Notes under the pieces: generated by a model
Told to the model about the DNA's origin: nothing
What the model saw: the letters and a program-made list of their open reading frames with translations, nothing else
Databases searched by the model: none
Part shown: positions 47,435 to 60,703 of the stretch, one piece after another
How positions within the stretch are numbered: position 1 is the stretch's first letter
How the letters are laid out: the number at the start of each line of letters is the position of its first letter
Translations under genes and position numbers: made by a program
NCBI GenBank assembly: GCA_028023455.1
Contig: JAQFVV010012441.1
Location: forward strand, 7,634,625 to 7,698,624
Source of the DNA: Epiperipatus broadwayi
Lineage: Eukaryota; Onychophora; Udeonychophora; Euonychophora; Peripatidae
DNA: 64,000 bases
Direction of reading: 5' to 3'

Positions 47435-50400
47435 GATGAATTGAAATCAAAATGTGCCCAATTTCTTTCATTATCTAACTGCCATTATTTAGTTAGGGTA
47501 TTGCTTAATTTATATTATTATTTTCATAATAAGTAAATAGTTGTTGTTAAGAAGTAAATTTTAGATTAAGCCATGCAATAAGTTAATTCCCTGAGACATT
47601 CAATTTTTAATTCGGATTAAATAATAAATTTAGTTAACTAGTTTAGATTAGTGTATAATTAAAAAGTTTAGTAAATGTTAAGTTTATTCTATATTTAATT
47701 CCAACTTACTACATAGTATAGTGATTAAACTTACATTTAGTTATTAGTTTAACTTTCTAATATGGTAGAGGTTGTTCATTGCATGTGGATGATGGGAGGA
47801 GGTGAAGTATAGACTATAATTAGGTAATTTTAGATGGTAGAATTTTACCAATATAATTCTTATTTATTTTAGAAATTGATAGATGTTTTATTTCCTAGTA
47901 ATTATATTTTCTTCCACATCTAATGTACATTTTACACCTCGTAGACATCTGTATCCCTCAACTGAGCTAAGTCAAGGTAAAACTATTTAAGAGCCTCATT
48001 GATAGTTTTAAAATAAGATTAGTTTGATGGTTTATTCTAGGATCCATAGAATTGGCGCCCCCAGGTATTTGTTTGTGATGGTGATCGATGAGGAGGGGTT
48101 ACAATATATATATATATATATATATAATTAGTTTCCAACCAGTAACCACCTAAACATTCACAGTAAATATAGCAACCAATATTTCTAACTGCTGTCAAGG
48201 CAACCTTCATACCTTTTAATAGCAAGAATGGAAATCCATTCTTACTAATAGTCCATTGAATATATATGGACACTTAAAGATTGCAACTTGACTACAGAGT
48301 ATGAAATATTGTTACAATAAATATATATATATATAATATTGTTACAATAAATATATATATATATACTTGGAAGTTTATATTTTAAATTTATTTTAAAATT
48401 GTATTTCAAAATGATTTCACCCAAATTAAAGTAATAAATGATATAAATAAGGTCTTCAGTATTTTAAGTAATAGGTTTAGATATGTTTTTACAAAAAGAT
48501 AAACCATGCATTCAGTTTCTCTAGAAAAATTAATATTTCTTTCCAGTAATAAAGTGAACATAATATATTATTCTTTTGCTTTATGCAGAAACACTCATCT
48601 AATTACCTAGATTAATCTGAATAATTCATCCTTTAGCTAATATTAGCTAGTTCCCATTTACTAATCAATAACTGAATAACTAGCTATGTTAGCTTTAATC
48701 CAGTCTTTTATGAAAAAATTAAGCTTATTTTAAAATCCTGACTTATATATGAAATCATTGATAAAGCTGTTTAATGCACTAATCACCACCCTTCTGTTTT
48801 AAATATGAGATTTTAAGTGAAAAGGTATTAAGATTGTGGCATAGAGGATCCTAACTACCACTGATAATACAAGAATGCTTAGAGTTATCTTACAACTTAG
48901 TTATTTCAATCTGCTGTTAATAAGAGAATTTAGATTTTAGAATACGTATATTTTTAAATAAACGTTTTAAGATTATGGCACAAAATGTCAAACTTTCACA
49001 GTTGATGATCAAGATATATGAACTAGTTGCAATATCTTTTAGTTTAAATATCTTAACCTGCCACTTATAAAGAAATTTAGAATAAATAGTATTCTATGTA
49101 AAGAAACTTTTAAAAAACTCGTGTGAAGTTTTCAAAAAATAAAATTTTTTTAAATATTTGTATAAAATAAAATATTAAAATTGTTGGTGAGTCTATTAAT
49201 GTAAACCATTAGTAAATATAAATTAGATAGTAGATTCAAAGACTAAGAGAAATTTAAAAAAAAAATAGATAAATCACTAGGAAGCTCTTCAGTTATGCAA
49301 GTCATGGAAAATTATTTCAAAAGAACAAAACATTTTGAAAAACATTATTATTTATACCAATGATGTATTGGGGAAAAAAAGATAATTATAAAATGGATTC
49401 CTCTAAGGTAATCTTTATTCTATAGAGCTTACTTATTTCAAAACTAGTTTTATTAGTGACAAAAAAAAAAAGAAAATAGAAGTGACAACTAAAGATCTTT
49501 CAAAAGAATGGGACAACTAAAGATTGCTCACATTTCAGGTCAGTTCAGATATTTTTCCACAAAAATGGATAAGATTAATTTGTACTTAAGGATTAGTCCA
49601 CACATCAAAATTGATTATGGATAATTTAAGATATGAAATTAGTGAAATTAATAATTCAAATTTTAGATTGTTTAAAATTTTTTCTACAAATTGTAAATGA
49701 CTTTTTATGAAAAATTCAGAAAATTAGCAAACATATTCACTATCATGCATATACAATATTAATAGAAAGGACTGTGGGCATTTTGCCTTTTGTTTTTTAA
49801 TTTAAAGTTTGTAAAGATGATGTGTATGCGAATTTATAAAAAATAAAATCACAAATAAGTACCTAATTATATCTATAATTGGAATTTATATATCTATAAT
49901 TGGAATTTATCTAATTAAATATGTAATTGGTTTGTTTTTTATTTCTAAAATGCACTTTATTTAAACTCAAAGTGTACATAGGGTTGAATTACAATTAAGT
50001 ATTTTGATTAATTTTTCTAAAACTAAACAATGGCAACAATGGCATGGATTCAATGAGTCAAGTAAAAAGTTTATGAGATTGCTCTCCCTGGACAATAGAA
50101 GAGTTTGAAGTAGTATCTCTTCAGTTATTATTCCAAAGACAGTTATTGGGATAATTGATGAGGTTGGTGTGATATGCAGAGAATCAGGATGTGTCTTGAT
50201 TTCTTAAAGTTTAGTTTTGAGGATAGTATGACTTTGGGGTATGGGTCACAATATGGCTAGAGGTAATGTTACATGGTATATACTATGTAAATAAAAAAAA
50301 AGAAACAAAGTGGGAAGTAGATTCTATTAGTTTTGAGGTTTAAAGCTCTCCAAGGACTACTCATTCATATGCTGGAATTTAAATATGGACCATGTCTTCT

Positions 50401-51299
50401 CTAGCATTTTTTGGATATGTACCGCTAGTCCCGTTTTCTTATCTTGAGTAATTTAGATATGAACATCGAATCAGCTTTTAGTTTTCCAGAACAAAAACAA
50501 ATTCTACAATAAATGATCCATATGTATTGTGCCCTTATCTATAGGTCATAATAAGGTAGAATGATCAATTACTAAAAAATTTTAAATTTTAAAATACGTT
50601 TGTGTAATATATTGATAATTGTATGATCGATTAGATCTTATAGTACAATTTAAGGCTGAAAATACCTGGTATGTAAAAGTGTAATGGATTATTTTAAAGA
50701 AACAGTTAAATAAAGCTTAATTATATCCTTGCTTATGGTTGTAAAAGCTGGCCATATAAAATAATACAGCTATAAATAGTTAAAAGTATATTAAACAATT
50801 CAATTGTAATGTTTTAAAACTAATAAATTAAATAAAAATGATATGTAATATTATAATTATAATTAATATTCAAATTTAATCTAATATATTTTAAAATAAA
50901 CTTTGGGATGGTGAGAATTATATTTAGTTCTACATATTTAAAATTATTTTTCAAAATTTTATAAAATATATCAGTTTTGGTAATTTAGACCGAGACGTAA
51001 ATTAAAAAATCATCTGATAAAGTTAGTAATCATGTGACTGTATATTATATACCTTCACACACACGCTTGTTAGAATATAATAATAAAGTTTGTGAATTAT
51101 AAAACTAAATGTAATTGCTATCTATCATTAAAGTAAAAGTTGAAATATTAAATGTTATTTTAATAATTGTTTTAAAGTTTAAATGATTTTGATAAAACTA
51201 TAATTGAGTTTAAAAATACTATTCTAAATAATATTTTAAAACATGACGTCATAAATGTCTTATTTGAAAAATCTAATCTGTTATAAAACTAGAAATGTG
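47435..51299. other. Gene-poor AT-rich DNA
   Basis: No supported gene. Includes an (AT)n run at 48103-48127, a 30-bp tandem duplication ATATTGTTACAATAAATATA at 48305-48365, and a slightly more complex patch at 48040-48100 (AGAATTGGCGCCCCCAGG). No coding signature is seen. Confidence 0.4.
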
Positions 51300-54200
51300 T
51301 AAATTTGTTCGCGCTAAAAAAAGTCATTAACCAATCAACGGAGGTAATTTAGCAGATGAAATATAAGAATTAGACGGAGCAGAAGAAGTAATGTGTAAGT
51401 AAAGGAAGGAGTAACATATTTTTTTTTAGCTGTATAAGATCGTAAACTAGAAAAGTGTTATAATTTTTAAAAATTTTGTATTTATTTTAAAAGTTTTGTT
51501 TTAACATATAATATTTTGAACTGCCTTTAAATGGAGGGCTAATTTAAAAGATTTCTTACCAGGATTTTATTCAAGTTTAACCAAAACCTTGCAGTAAAAA
51601 TGGAAATACTACAGAAAACAGTATATAGAAGTTATGATAAAGGAAAAATATTTGTAAAGTGCCTTGATACAGCTTTATTTATGCTCAACCAGAAACTTAT
51701 TATTGTAACTCAGAGGAATATAATTTGGACGCTATATGGAAAACTTAAAAGAGAAGTTATTTGCCATCAGAAAAAATTATGACGCACAATTTTAAAAGGC
51801 TACTCCGAAGTTTTTTTTTATTCTTCTCTATGGAAAAATTAAGATGCGTATATCATAAAGAAAAAATTATGTAAAAGTTATAATGGAGAAAGAATGTTTG
51901 TCTTTTTAAAGGAAACATTACAAAGTATATAGTTACCAGAACTTTAAAAGAAGGAAAAAAATTACTGAATAATGATATGAAAGAGTCATTATTTTTTAAA
52001 AAAAGAAAAGAAAAAACTTTATCTAAGAAGAATTAAAAAATATTATAAAGTGTTCATTATAAAAGCGCTTAATAAAGATAGAGATTAGGAAAATGGAAAT
52101 TTAAATTACTTAATGAAAATGGATCCATGGAGACAGAAAAATTTACTGAATATTTAAATCAAAGTACCTAGAAGATGCATCATAAAAGTTGCGCGGGAAA
52201 ATATTAGCAGAAAATATTAGAAGAGAATATGTAGACATTTTCTTTACGGGATTAATTGATATCATAATTAATAATTGTATTAAATATTGTCATCTATGAA
52301 TATTTATTAAACAGAGCAATAATTGTTTTGCCTTAAAATTGAACAAGCAGGGAGGAGAACATTAAGTGACTGAAGAAGAAATAATAAACATTTTTTTTTA
52401 GCTTTAGTATGAACGGTTTTCAAGGAAATTTGATGAAGAAGTACAGTAAATATAGTTTGGAATATTTTTTACTAATTTATTTTAAAATATAAAATGTTAT
52501 GTGAGATTAGGGAAAACATAAAACATAAAGTTAGTAATATTAAAATTTAAATAGAATAGCTTGATAAAATTATAGAAATAGTGTTTAAAATAAAGTGTAT
52601 GGATGTGAATCTTATATCTACAAGGATCAAATGGATGGTGAAGCCTACGGAACGCGATCGAGGAGATAAAGGTCGTTTTGGTAATTTTAATAGTTATTTA
52701 TAATGCATAATGTGTTTTTTTTTAGATCATCTATTGACCTAAGAATGAAGTGTGAAAGTTTAAATTATATGTACACATTTTATACAACATTTTTAACATA
52801 TAATGAGATAGGAGTAATTCAGAATATGCATGCAATAATTTATTTAAAGTATATTAATAATATAATTTAATAGAACAATTGTGTGATTCTTTTGAACTTT
52901 CATGTGATAAAGTATTCAGATATTTAAATAGTTTGTATATGATTAAATATACGGAGGAAAGTAGTAAAAAGATTTTCTTATAGAACAGTGGAATAGTTTT
53001 AAAATAAATGAATTTTATTATTGTTAGTAATGCAGATATGTATTTGTCGATGTACAGTATAGAAAAAATCTTGAGAAATAAGATCGGATAGTGACTTGGA
53101 AGTACTAGTGGAGAGGAAACCAAGATGATGTTTTTTTTTAAGAAATAGGAAAAATAAAGGATTTGGATCATATTTAGTTTTGTGTGATTTCAGTATAGTT
53201 AACTAGGCCCTATGACTGAACACATATGGTTTGGACAGTGTTTTGCATATCTTTAAACTTTTGATGTTAGAATAAAGCTGAAGAAATAGCTTTAGCATCG
53301 TTCCTATGATAGAGGTTGGTAGACAGGTAAGGTCACTCCTCTATAGTATCTTTTAATTCACTGTGCCATGATTGTCAAGGTATATGACGAATAATATTAT
53401 AGTTGTATTTTGATCCTATGCATCTATCTTCGCTATCCTTATTTCATGAATCTGCATCGGTCAGAAAGATATTTTCAAAGAAATAATGAATAAAATAGAA
53501 CTGAAGATATGTTATCATTTATGTAAGAATAGTTTATTTGCTGGAATGTATAGAATTGTGTAACTTTAAAATTGAAAGTCCAAAATATCATAAAGAGAGA
53601 AAGAATCATATAATACATTGTAAAATTAATTCAGAAATGAATATAAGATTTTGAAAAGAAATCTAAACCAAGTATTTTAAAAGTGATAATAAAATTTGAA
53701 TGATTTTTTTTTTTTAATAATATTTAGAAAATAAGTATTGCATATTTATTAAGAAAATAGTTCAATAAGGTATAATAAACATATACTTGTGCATGGTATA
53801 TTAATAGTTGTAATTATATCATCCGAAGTAAGGCTTGAATGAGAATATTAGGATTAATAAACATCGGATAATGAACAATAAAAACTAATACCGAATGTAG
53901 AACAATGTTTTGACTTTGTAAGATTCCATACAACCAATATAAAACTAAAATTTGTTATTTTGTAGAATTTTACTACGAATGTAAATTTTGTAAAAAATAT
54001 AATTTTAATAATATTAGGGATGAAAAGTGTTTGTGATAATCATCTAAGAAATGCATTTTGTAATAAGCTAACCATAATAATAAATCAAGTAATAATACTG
54101 TATTTTCTTAAGTGTTAAAAAAAATAAGATTTAACTAGGAAAAGTAAATAATATTTTGATTTCATTTTATAAACTAATAAACTAAGTTGAGATATGAAAG

Positions 54201-54300
54201 TAAGGGATATCCAATGTATATAGTGTAAAAATATTGTTAATTTATTTATGTTGTTAATAAACTTTGTTTTAAATTTGTTTTAAAATTTTGTGTCCGAGTT
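51300..54300 (+). other. Purine-skewed block with promoter-like start and polyadenylation-like end
   Basis: At 51327 AACCAATCAACGG (CCAAT-like) is followed by AAATATAAGAATTAG (TATA-like) and GGAGCAGAAGAAG. The plus strand is then visibly A+G rich for about 1.2 kb, with one 60-codon ORF at 51600 of no known family. A CpG-containing stretch, GTGAAGCCTACGGAACGCGA to TTTTGGTAATT near 52636-52686, could be an exon edge. AATAAAC at about 54258 and GTTGTTATTTCTCC follow at the end. Could be a non-coding transcript, an old LTR element or nothing; confidence is low. Confidence 0.25.
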
Positions 54301-54589
54301 GTTATTTCTCCACATGGATGCATGAAATCACAATACATTTATAATTGAAACAGACATATAAATTTTGCACAAAAGGTAAATATAAAAGTGTTATAAGAAT
54401 TTTGAGAATTTATTGGTATGTTAAAATTAAAAGATCATAATTTTATATTATTTATTGGTCATAAGTCGGTTGCCACAATATTACATTAAATTATATGCTA
54501 ATGTTGCCACACGTATTCTGTTGTCAGATTATTAAAATACTACCACGTACGTATTTATTTATTTTATTTTAGGAAGAAATAAGATTATA

Positions 54590-55090
54590 TTATATTTATT
54601 ATTGTTATTATTATTTTTATTATTATTAGTTGCTGTGTAGTAGATTATGACATAAAATTCCCTTTTCATATTTTACTACCGTAATTTTAAATCAGTTAGA
54701 ATACAATTTATGAACCTGAGATTTTATTTATTTTACTTCATTTTATTTAATTGAGCTAGATTCTTGTCATAAAGAAGATTAAGATATGATTATTATTTTA
54801 ATCGTAGTGAATAGAGCTCAGAAAGTCGTAAGAATACTATGAGTTAGTTATTTGGTATAGTAAAAAGGGGGATAGTGTTCTTATGCCATTGAGGTAGTAT
54901 CATGTGGATAATGGCTCAATGTAGTCTATCTCATTCCCTGTATTGTCACTCCATGTCTCATGAAAATAGTAAATATTTGTTAATTCATTTTAAAATTGAA
55001 CCGTATTTGTATTTTAAAATTAGAGCTAGTAATCATTTTAATTAATGCTGAATATTTCATTTATTTATTTGTTAACTGAGCTAGAACCCG
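54590..55090 (+). repeat. Dispersed repeat, copy 2 (family R1)
   Basis: Ordered matches to 6330-6850: ATT-rich start, AACCTGAGAT, a run of G then ATAGTGTTCTTATGCCATTG, GGCTCAATGTAGTC, CCATGTCTCATGA, GAGCTAGT. No ORF. The G run and flanking blocks are the most similar parts. Confidence 0.5.
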
Positions 55091-55249
55091 TAATATTCGT
55101 AATAAATAATATATTTTGGGGTGAGAATGCATGGGGGGAGGTTAGAGTATAGATGACAAAGAGGGATAATCTTAGGCCAAATGTTCCTGTGGCCATGCAT
55201 TTGGTAACTGACATAATTATGCCATAGTTGATCATAGCATGTGCATTAA

Positions 55250-57830
55250 TCATCTCTTATTTTTAATAGTCCAGGACAAAATTGTATTAAGTGATTCATC
55301 AATTCTTCTGATCTATAACATAGAGGACCTATGGGATTGATTTTGAGGATTCCACATTTGAGATCAAGAAATGGTTTGTTGGAATTGTGTCTAAATTTAT
55401 CTTGATGGCAAAATTCAAGAATTTTGACCCCTTTATCCAAAATTTACATTTGGTGATCAGTTTCTTATTACTCAGTCCTAAAAAGCCCTGAAACAATGTG
55501 ATGTCAGGATTAAACAGTTAGTATGCCTGCCACAGTTTGAGTTTATTATCAAAAGATGCTTTGTTCAATGATGTGTTTACTTATGTCAGCAGTAAGGCTA
55601 TTTAATCAATCATTTTTTTGTAGTGGTGGATGGTCTGTGGCAGGAACATTTACTATCATCATTTCATGGACAAATGTGGGAATCATGGAATGAACAAAGT
55701 TAAACACAATTTGAAGAAGTAGGGCATATATGGAGTGGAGGGAAAGGCCACTGTAATTATGGGACCATTGCATCCTAGTTAAGCTAATGGCAACCACTCC
55801 TGCATCCAGAATGGTCTACAGCATAATGAATTGAAAATTTTTTCATGAAGGTATCGTTTATTTTTGGATTATTTTCATGTTTAGGAGGTCCACTTTCCCC
55901 TGTAGGGAGAGGTAGACCTTGGAGAGTGATTTGACTATTTTTGTGGAGGTGATGATGTCATTCTGTATTTGTATGGTCATGTTTGATAGGGATTTGGAGA
56001 TGGAAAATCCCAGAAACTTCTGGAGCTCTCCCGTGAATATAGAGGGAATCTTTTGCCCAGAGATGAGTTTCCAGAACTCTGACTTTTATGTGTTGAATTT
56101 CAAGCCATAGGCAGCAGAGTATTCATCCAAGATTTGATACAACTGGTTCAGATGTTTGGGGGCTTTATACAGTCTGGGCACAAATATGCCCAGCAGATGC
56201 TTGTCAATTTCCACCAAGAGGGATATATGCCATGAAGTACAGAGTACTAAGGGGGAGCCTTGGGGAACTGAGATGGAGGGTAGGAAGTCAGAAGATAATC
56301 TCCCATTTAATGTGACAAAGAACTATTGGTTCCTATTGGGTTAATAAAAATCTGAAGAATAGAGTTTTGAAATGTCACACTCAGCCAGAATGTCCAGCAA
56401 CTTGTTCTTCTAGACCAAGTTGAAGGCAGTGGCTATGTCCAGCTGGACCACAACAGGTCTTGGATTTTTTGTGGAATTTGATATAGTCCACCAACACTCT
56501 GACCTGACCTACCACATTGATGGCTGAGAACCCTTTATGAGCAAATTGTGAAGGAGAGGTGAATTGTGAAATCTCTTGAATTCGATTGTTCAGAACTGAC
56601 TCCATGATCTTAATAAGTAAAGGGGTCATCAATATGATATAGGCTGTATATTAAATAGGTCTGATGTTGGTTTGTGTCTCTTTATAAAAGGGACTAGTGT
56701 GATGAAATATAGATCAGGGATGATCCTGGTCCCATCAGCAAGGTGGTTAAGCATGTTGAGCATGGTGGAAACTGTGAAGAATTCTAGGTGTTTAAGGACA
56801 AATCTTGGTATTCTGTAAAGGACCAGATGGACAGTCTGGTATGACAGCCAGTCTGGACCTCATCATCATGGTCTTGCCATGGTCCATCCAGGTCTCTCCA
56901 GCACAGCAGACACATTCCTCACTGATCATATTCTTTTGCAAATTTCATTTGATGTTATTAGCTATGGCTTTAAGCATTGGGGTTCCTAAAAGTGACTTAC
57001 CATTGATGGCAATGGCAGTGGGGATTGATTGTTTTTCCTGCCCCCAGTGTCCATCTAAGGTATCCTCAGGGTGGTCCATAAAAAATATCCCAATTTTCTT
57101 GATGGAAATGTATTCAGCAAGGGCTTTTTGCTTAGCCCTAGCAGTTTGGCTTGGAGATGACTTTAAGCATGTGCTTATTGTGTCTAAATCTTTGAGCAGA
57201 CCAGTAGGCACTTTATACTTCTGAGAGTGGTGGTTGAGCAGGGTTTGCAGAATACCAATGAAGGAGAACCATGCCTCCTCAGTCAGATTGGTTATAATAT
57301 TTATCTTCTGAAAGAGGATGTATGCATCTGAGAATATGGCTTCAAACATGTTAGCCTTTGTCATCATTCTCATGGTCTTACTGTAGAGTTTTCCAGAAGA
57401 ATACACCCCCCACCTCAAAACTCACCATGAGAGCTAGATCTATAAAAATGACCAGTTCAAGTGCAGACTGCAACAGTAAGTGGATCTCTGGTGAATAAAA
57501 GACCAGGTCTATCAAGGTTTTGTAGTTTTTAGTATAGAATGAGAATTACCCTGGCAGAAAGCCTTTCCCACTCATCAGCCTTGTGCTAAGTAGATGAAGA
57601 TATTTTCTACAGAAGTCAAGTGACCCAATAGTATTGACAGCTGAGGATTGGTTGCTAGCATCATGTTTATGGTATGTTAATTTTAAATAGTTTGAATCAG
57701 AATTGTTGGTATAAACAAATATTACATTGAAGATATTTCCCTCATTGTTTAAATTAATTATTATGAGGTTGTTATCTTTATAAAGAATTTTAAAGTCATG
57801 TGAATGCAGAAAGGGTGATAGAGAATTGTT
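55250..57830 (-). pseudogene. Non-LTR retrotransposon (EEP endonuclease, RT, zf-RVT tail), decayed
   Basis: Minus-strand pieces appear in LINE order. Near 57800-57420: NVIFVYTNNSDSN, SLDFCRKYLHL and LALMVSFEV, like the end of an EEP endonuclease whose usual SDH is lost. 57418-56945: a 157-codon stretch with TARAKQKALAEYI, the linker. Near 56700-56600: LYFITLVPFIKRHKPTSD and a PIS.L-like start of the RT. 56632-56381: MESVLNNRIQEISQFTSPSQ then HKGFSAINVVGQVRVLVDYI. Near 56290: SISVPQGSPL, the conserved QG-P box; the YxDD box is not intact. 55440-55246: PLCYRSEELMNHLIQFC, a C-x-x...H-x-x-x-x-C zf-RVT-like knuckle. Frames change repeatedly. It differs from the RTE copies here, and I cannot fix the clade (L1/Tx1-like is possible). 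Confidence 0.75.
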
Positions 57831-58159
57831 TGTTTTTTAATCAGGAATTTTTACAAACTTCATTTTAAAAAAGAAAAGTTAAATTACCCTCAATTTTTTC
57901 TGTTAATATTGTTATACACACTTGTGAATATTATTGCTGATTTGTCTGAATTTTTCTTAAAATGTAATTTATAATTTGTGGAAACAAATTAATCAATTTA
58001 AAATTTGAATCATTAATTTCATTGATTCATAATTCATATCCAAAATTATCTGCAATCAATCTTGGTGGCCAGACTAATCCTTAAGTACCGATTATTTTTA
58101 ACTCCATCTTAATAATATTTAAAAAAATCTTTAAATGTTAGCATAGGTTTAAATATTAA
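57831..58159. other. Gene-poor AT-rich DNA
   Basis: No feature is recognised. Confidence 0.4.
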
Positions 58160-58482
58160 GGATATCTATTATTTAAATTGATAGGTAGATAGGCAGATAG
58201 ACAGTAATGTAACTAGGTAGACAGATAGATGTATATGTAGATGAATAAATAGACAGCAGATGTACAGATTGACTACAGAGAGATAGGTAGATGGATAGAT
58301 AGATAGACAGGTAGTTAGACAAATAAGCACAGTCAAATAGATGAATAAACAAATTGATAAATAAACAAGCTGATAAGTAAATAGATAGGTAAGTAGACAT
58401 ATGGTTAGATAAATAGCCAAGCAGCTAGATTGTGTAAAAAATATAGAAACAGATACTAGATAGATAGAATAGATGGATGGGT
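58160..58482. repeat. Degenerate GATA-type satellite margin
   Basis: Tetranucleotide periodicity of GATA/GACA/GTAG types is visible but heavily mutated, an older margin of the array to the right. The apparent minus-strand ORFs rich in Leu, Ser, Ile and Tyr are by-products of the period-4 repeat. Confidence 0.8.
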
Positions 58483-59639
<1,157 letters not shown>

Positions 59640-60030
59640 AAAATAAAGGTTTTAAATAAATTTGTTTTACCAATATTTACTTATGGATTTAAGATAGGAT
59701 CACTTAATACAAGAACAATGCATCTATTTTAGAATTCACAGCAAATTATGAAGAGCCATACATTGGAATTAATACTGAGATATCAAAAATAATATTCGTA
59801 GGAGAACAATAGGTGTCATAGACTCATTTAAAAAAGTGAGAGATTTAAATTGAAGATGGGTGAACATGTTGCTACAAAAGATGGCAATAGATAGACAACT
59901 TAAGTCTTAAGTGGATCCCAAGAGATTGTAGATCTAAAAAAAATAATCATGTGTAAAATAAATGGATGGCATGTGAAAATTTACTGGAATTATATAGAGA
60001 AGCTATGGATTAGAGAAATTAATTTTTTAA
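59640..60030 (+). pseudogene. RTE-like LINE 3' fragment, highly decayed
   Basis: Plus-strand pieces resemble the post-RT part of RTE proteins: NKFVLPIFTYGFK at about 59660 (usual form VLPVLTYGSETW), LNTRTMH, then GEHVATKDGN near 59860 (usual form GHVARMKDGRW) and SGSQEIVD near 59915 (usual form WIPRDCRR). Every block is interrupted by stops. It is older than the two minus-strand RTE copies and possibly a different subfamily. Confidence 0.55.
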
Positions 60031-60477
60031 ATATCTTTCTTGTTTAGGATTTATAATAACTCAAAAACAATTAAGATAACTTTTTTTTTTATAGTGAAGA
60101 TAACCGTTTCAAATGACAAAATAATAATCTATCAGAAATACTGATTTTAAACATTTGACAAACAGATATTTGATTTATTTGCAATTTATTTCTCATAATA
60201 CAGTCAGCATTATTATAGTTACTATATACAGAATAAAAAATTGTACTGATGTCAAAGTCTTTAGTGAAAAAGCAATGAAGTAATTTACAATAAATATTAT
60301 GAATAATGTGTTTCTGAAATACTTTTATTTTAATTTAAATGTTATATATATATATCATGTTTAACGTTAACTAGACCGTGAATATTGAAAGGATTTTTAT
60401 TTTTCCAAAATTATACACAAATAGTAAAACTTTTTTTTAAAAAAAAAAACAAAAACAAACATTTTAATCCTACTATT
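60031..60477. other. Gene-poor AT-rich DNA
   Basis: No feature beyond A/T runs and a short (AT)n at 60345. Confidence 0.4.
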
Positions 60478-60620
60478 AAGCTTCCTTCAGTTATCTTCTC
60501 CATCTTATATAACCAATACATGTGTGTATTGGTTGTATAAGCTGAAGAAGATGGCTGGAAAAAGCTTAAAAGTCTGTTTTCAAATCCCTCTTTAATTACA
60601 TCTCAAAGTTTAATATTTAC
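60478..60620. mobile_element. SINE S1 foldback copy
   Basis: CCTTCAGTTATCTTCTCCAT and TATAACCAATACATG are followed, around a TGTG centre, by their near-complements TGTATTGGTTGTATAAG and GAAGAAGATGGCTGG, so two S1 pieces lie head to head. It then continues with TCTGTTTTCAAATCCCTCTT and TAATTACATCTC, the usual S1 3' end. Confidence 0.6.
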
Positions 60621-60703
60621 AATATGACTTGTATTGATTTATTTAATCGTACTACTGATATTATTTGTAAAAAGAAATATATTATGTTGTACATGCTTAT
60701 TTT

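Noticed and set aside
56805-57224. 139-codon plus-strand ORF
   Set aside because: It is antisense to the minus-strand LINE frame, whose residues match expected LINE order.
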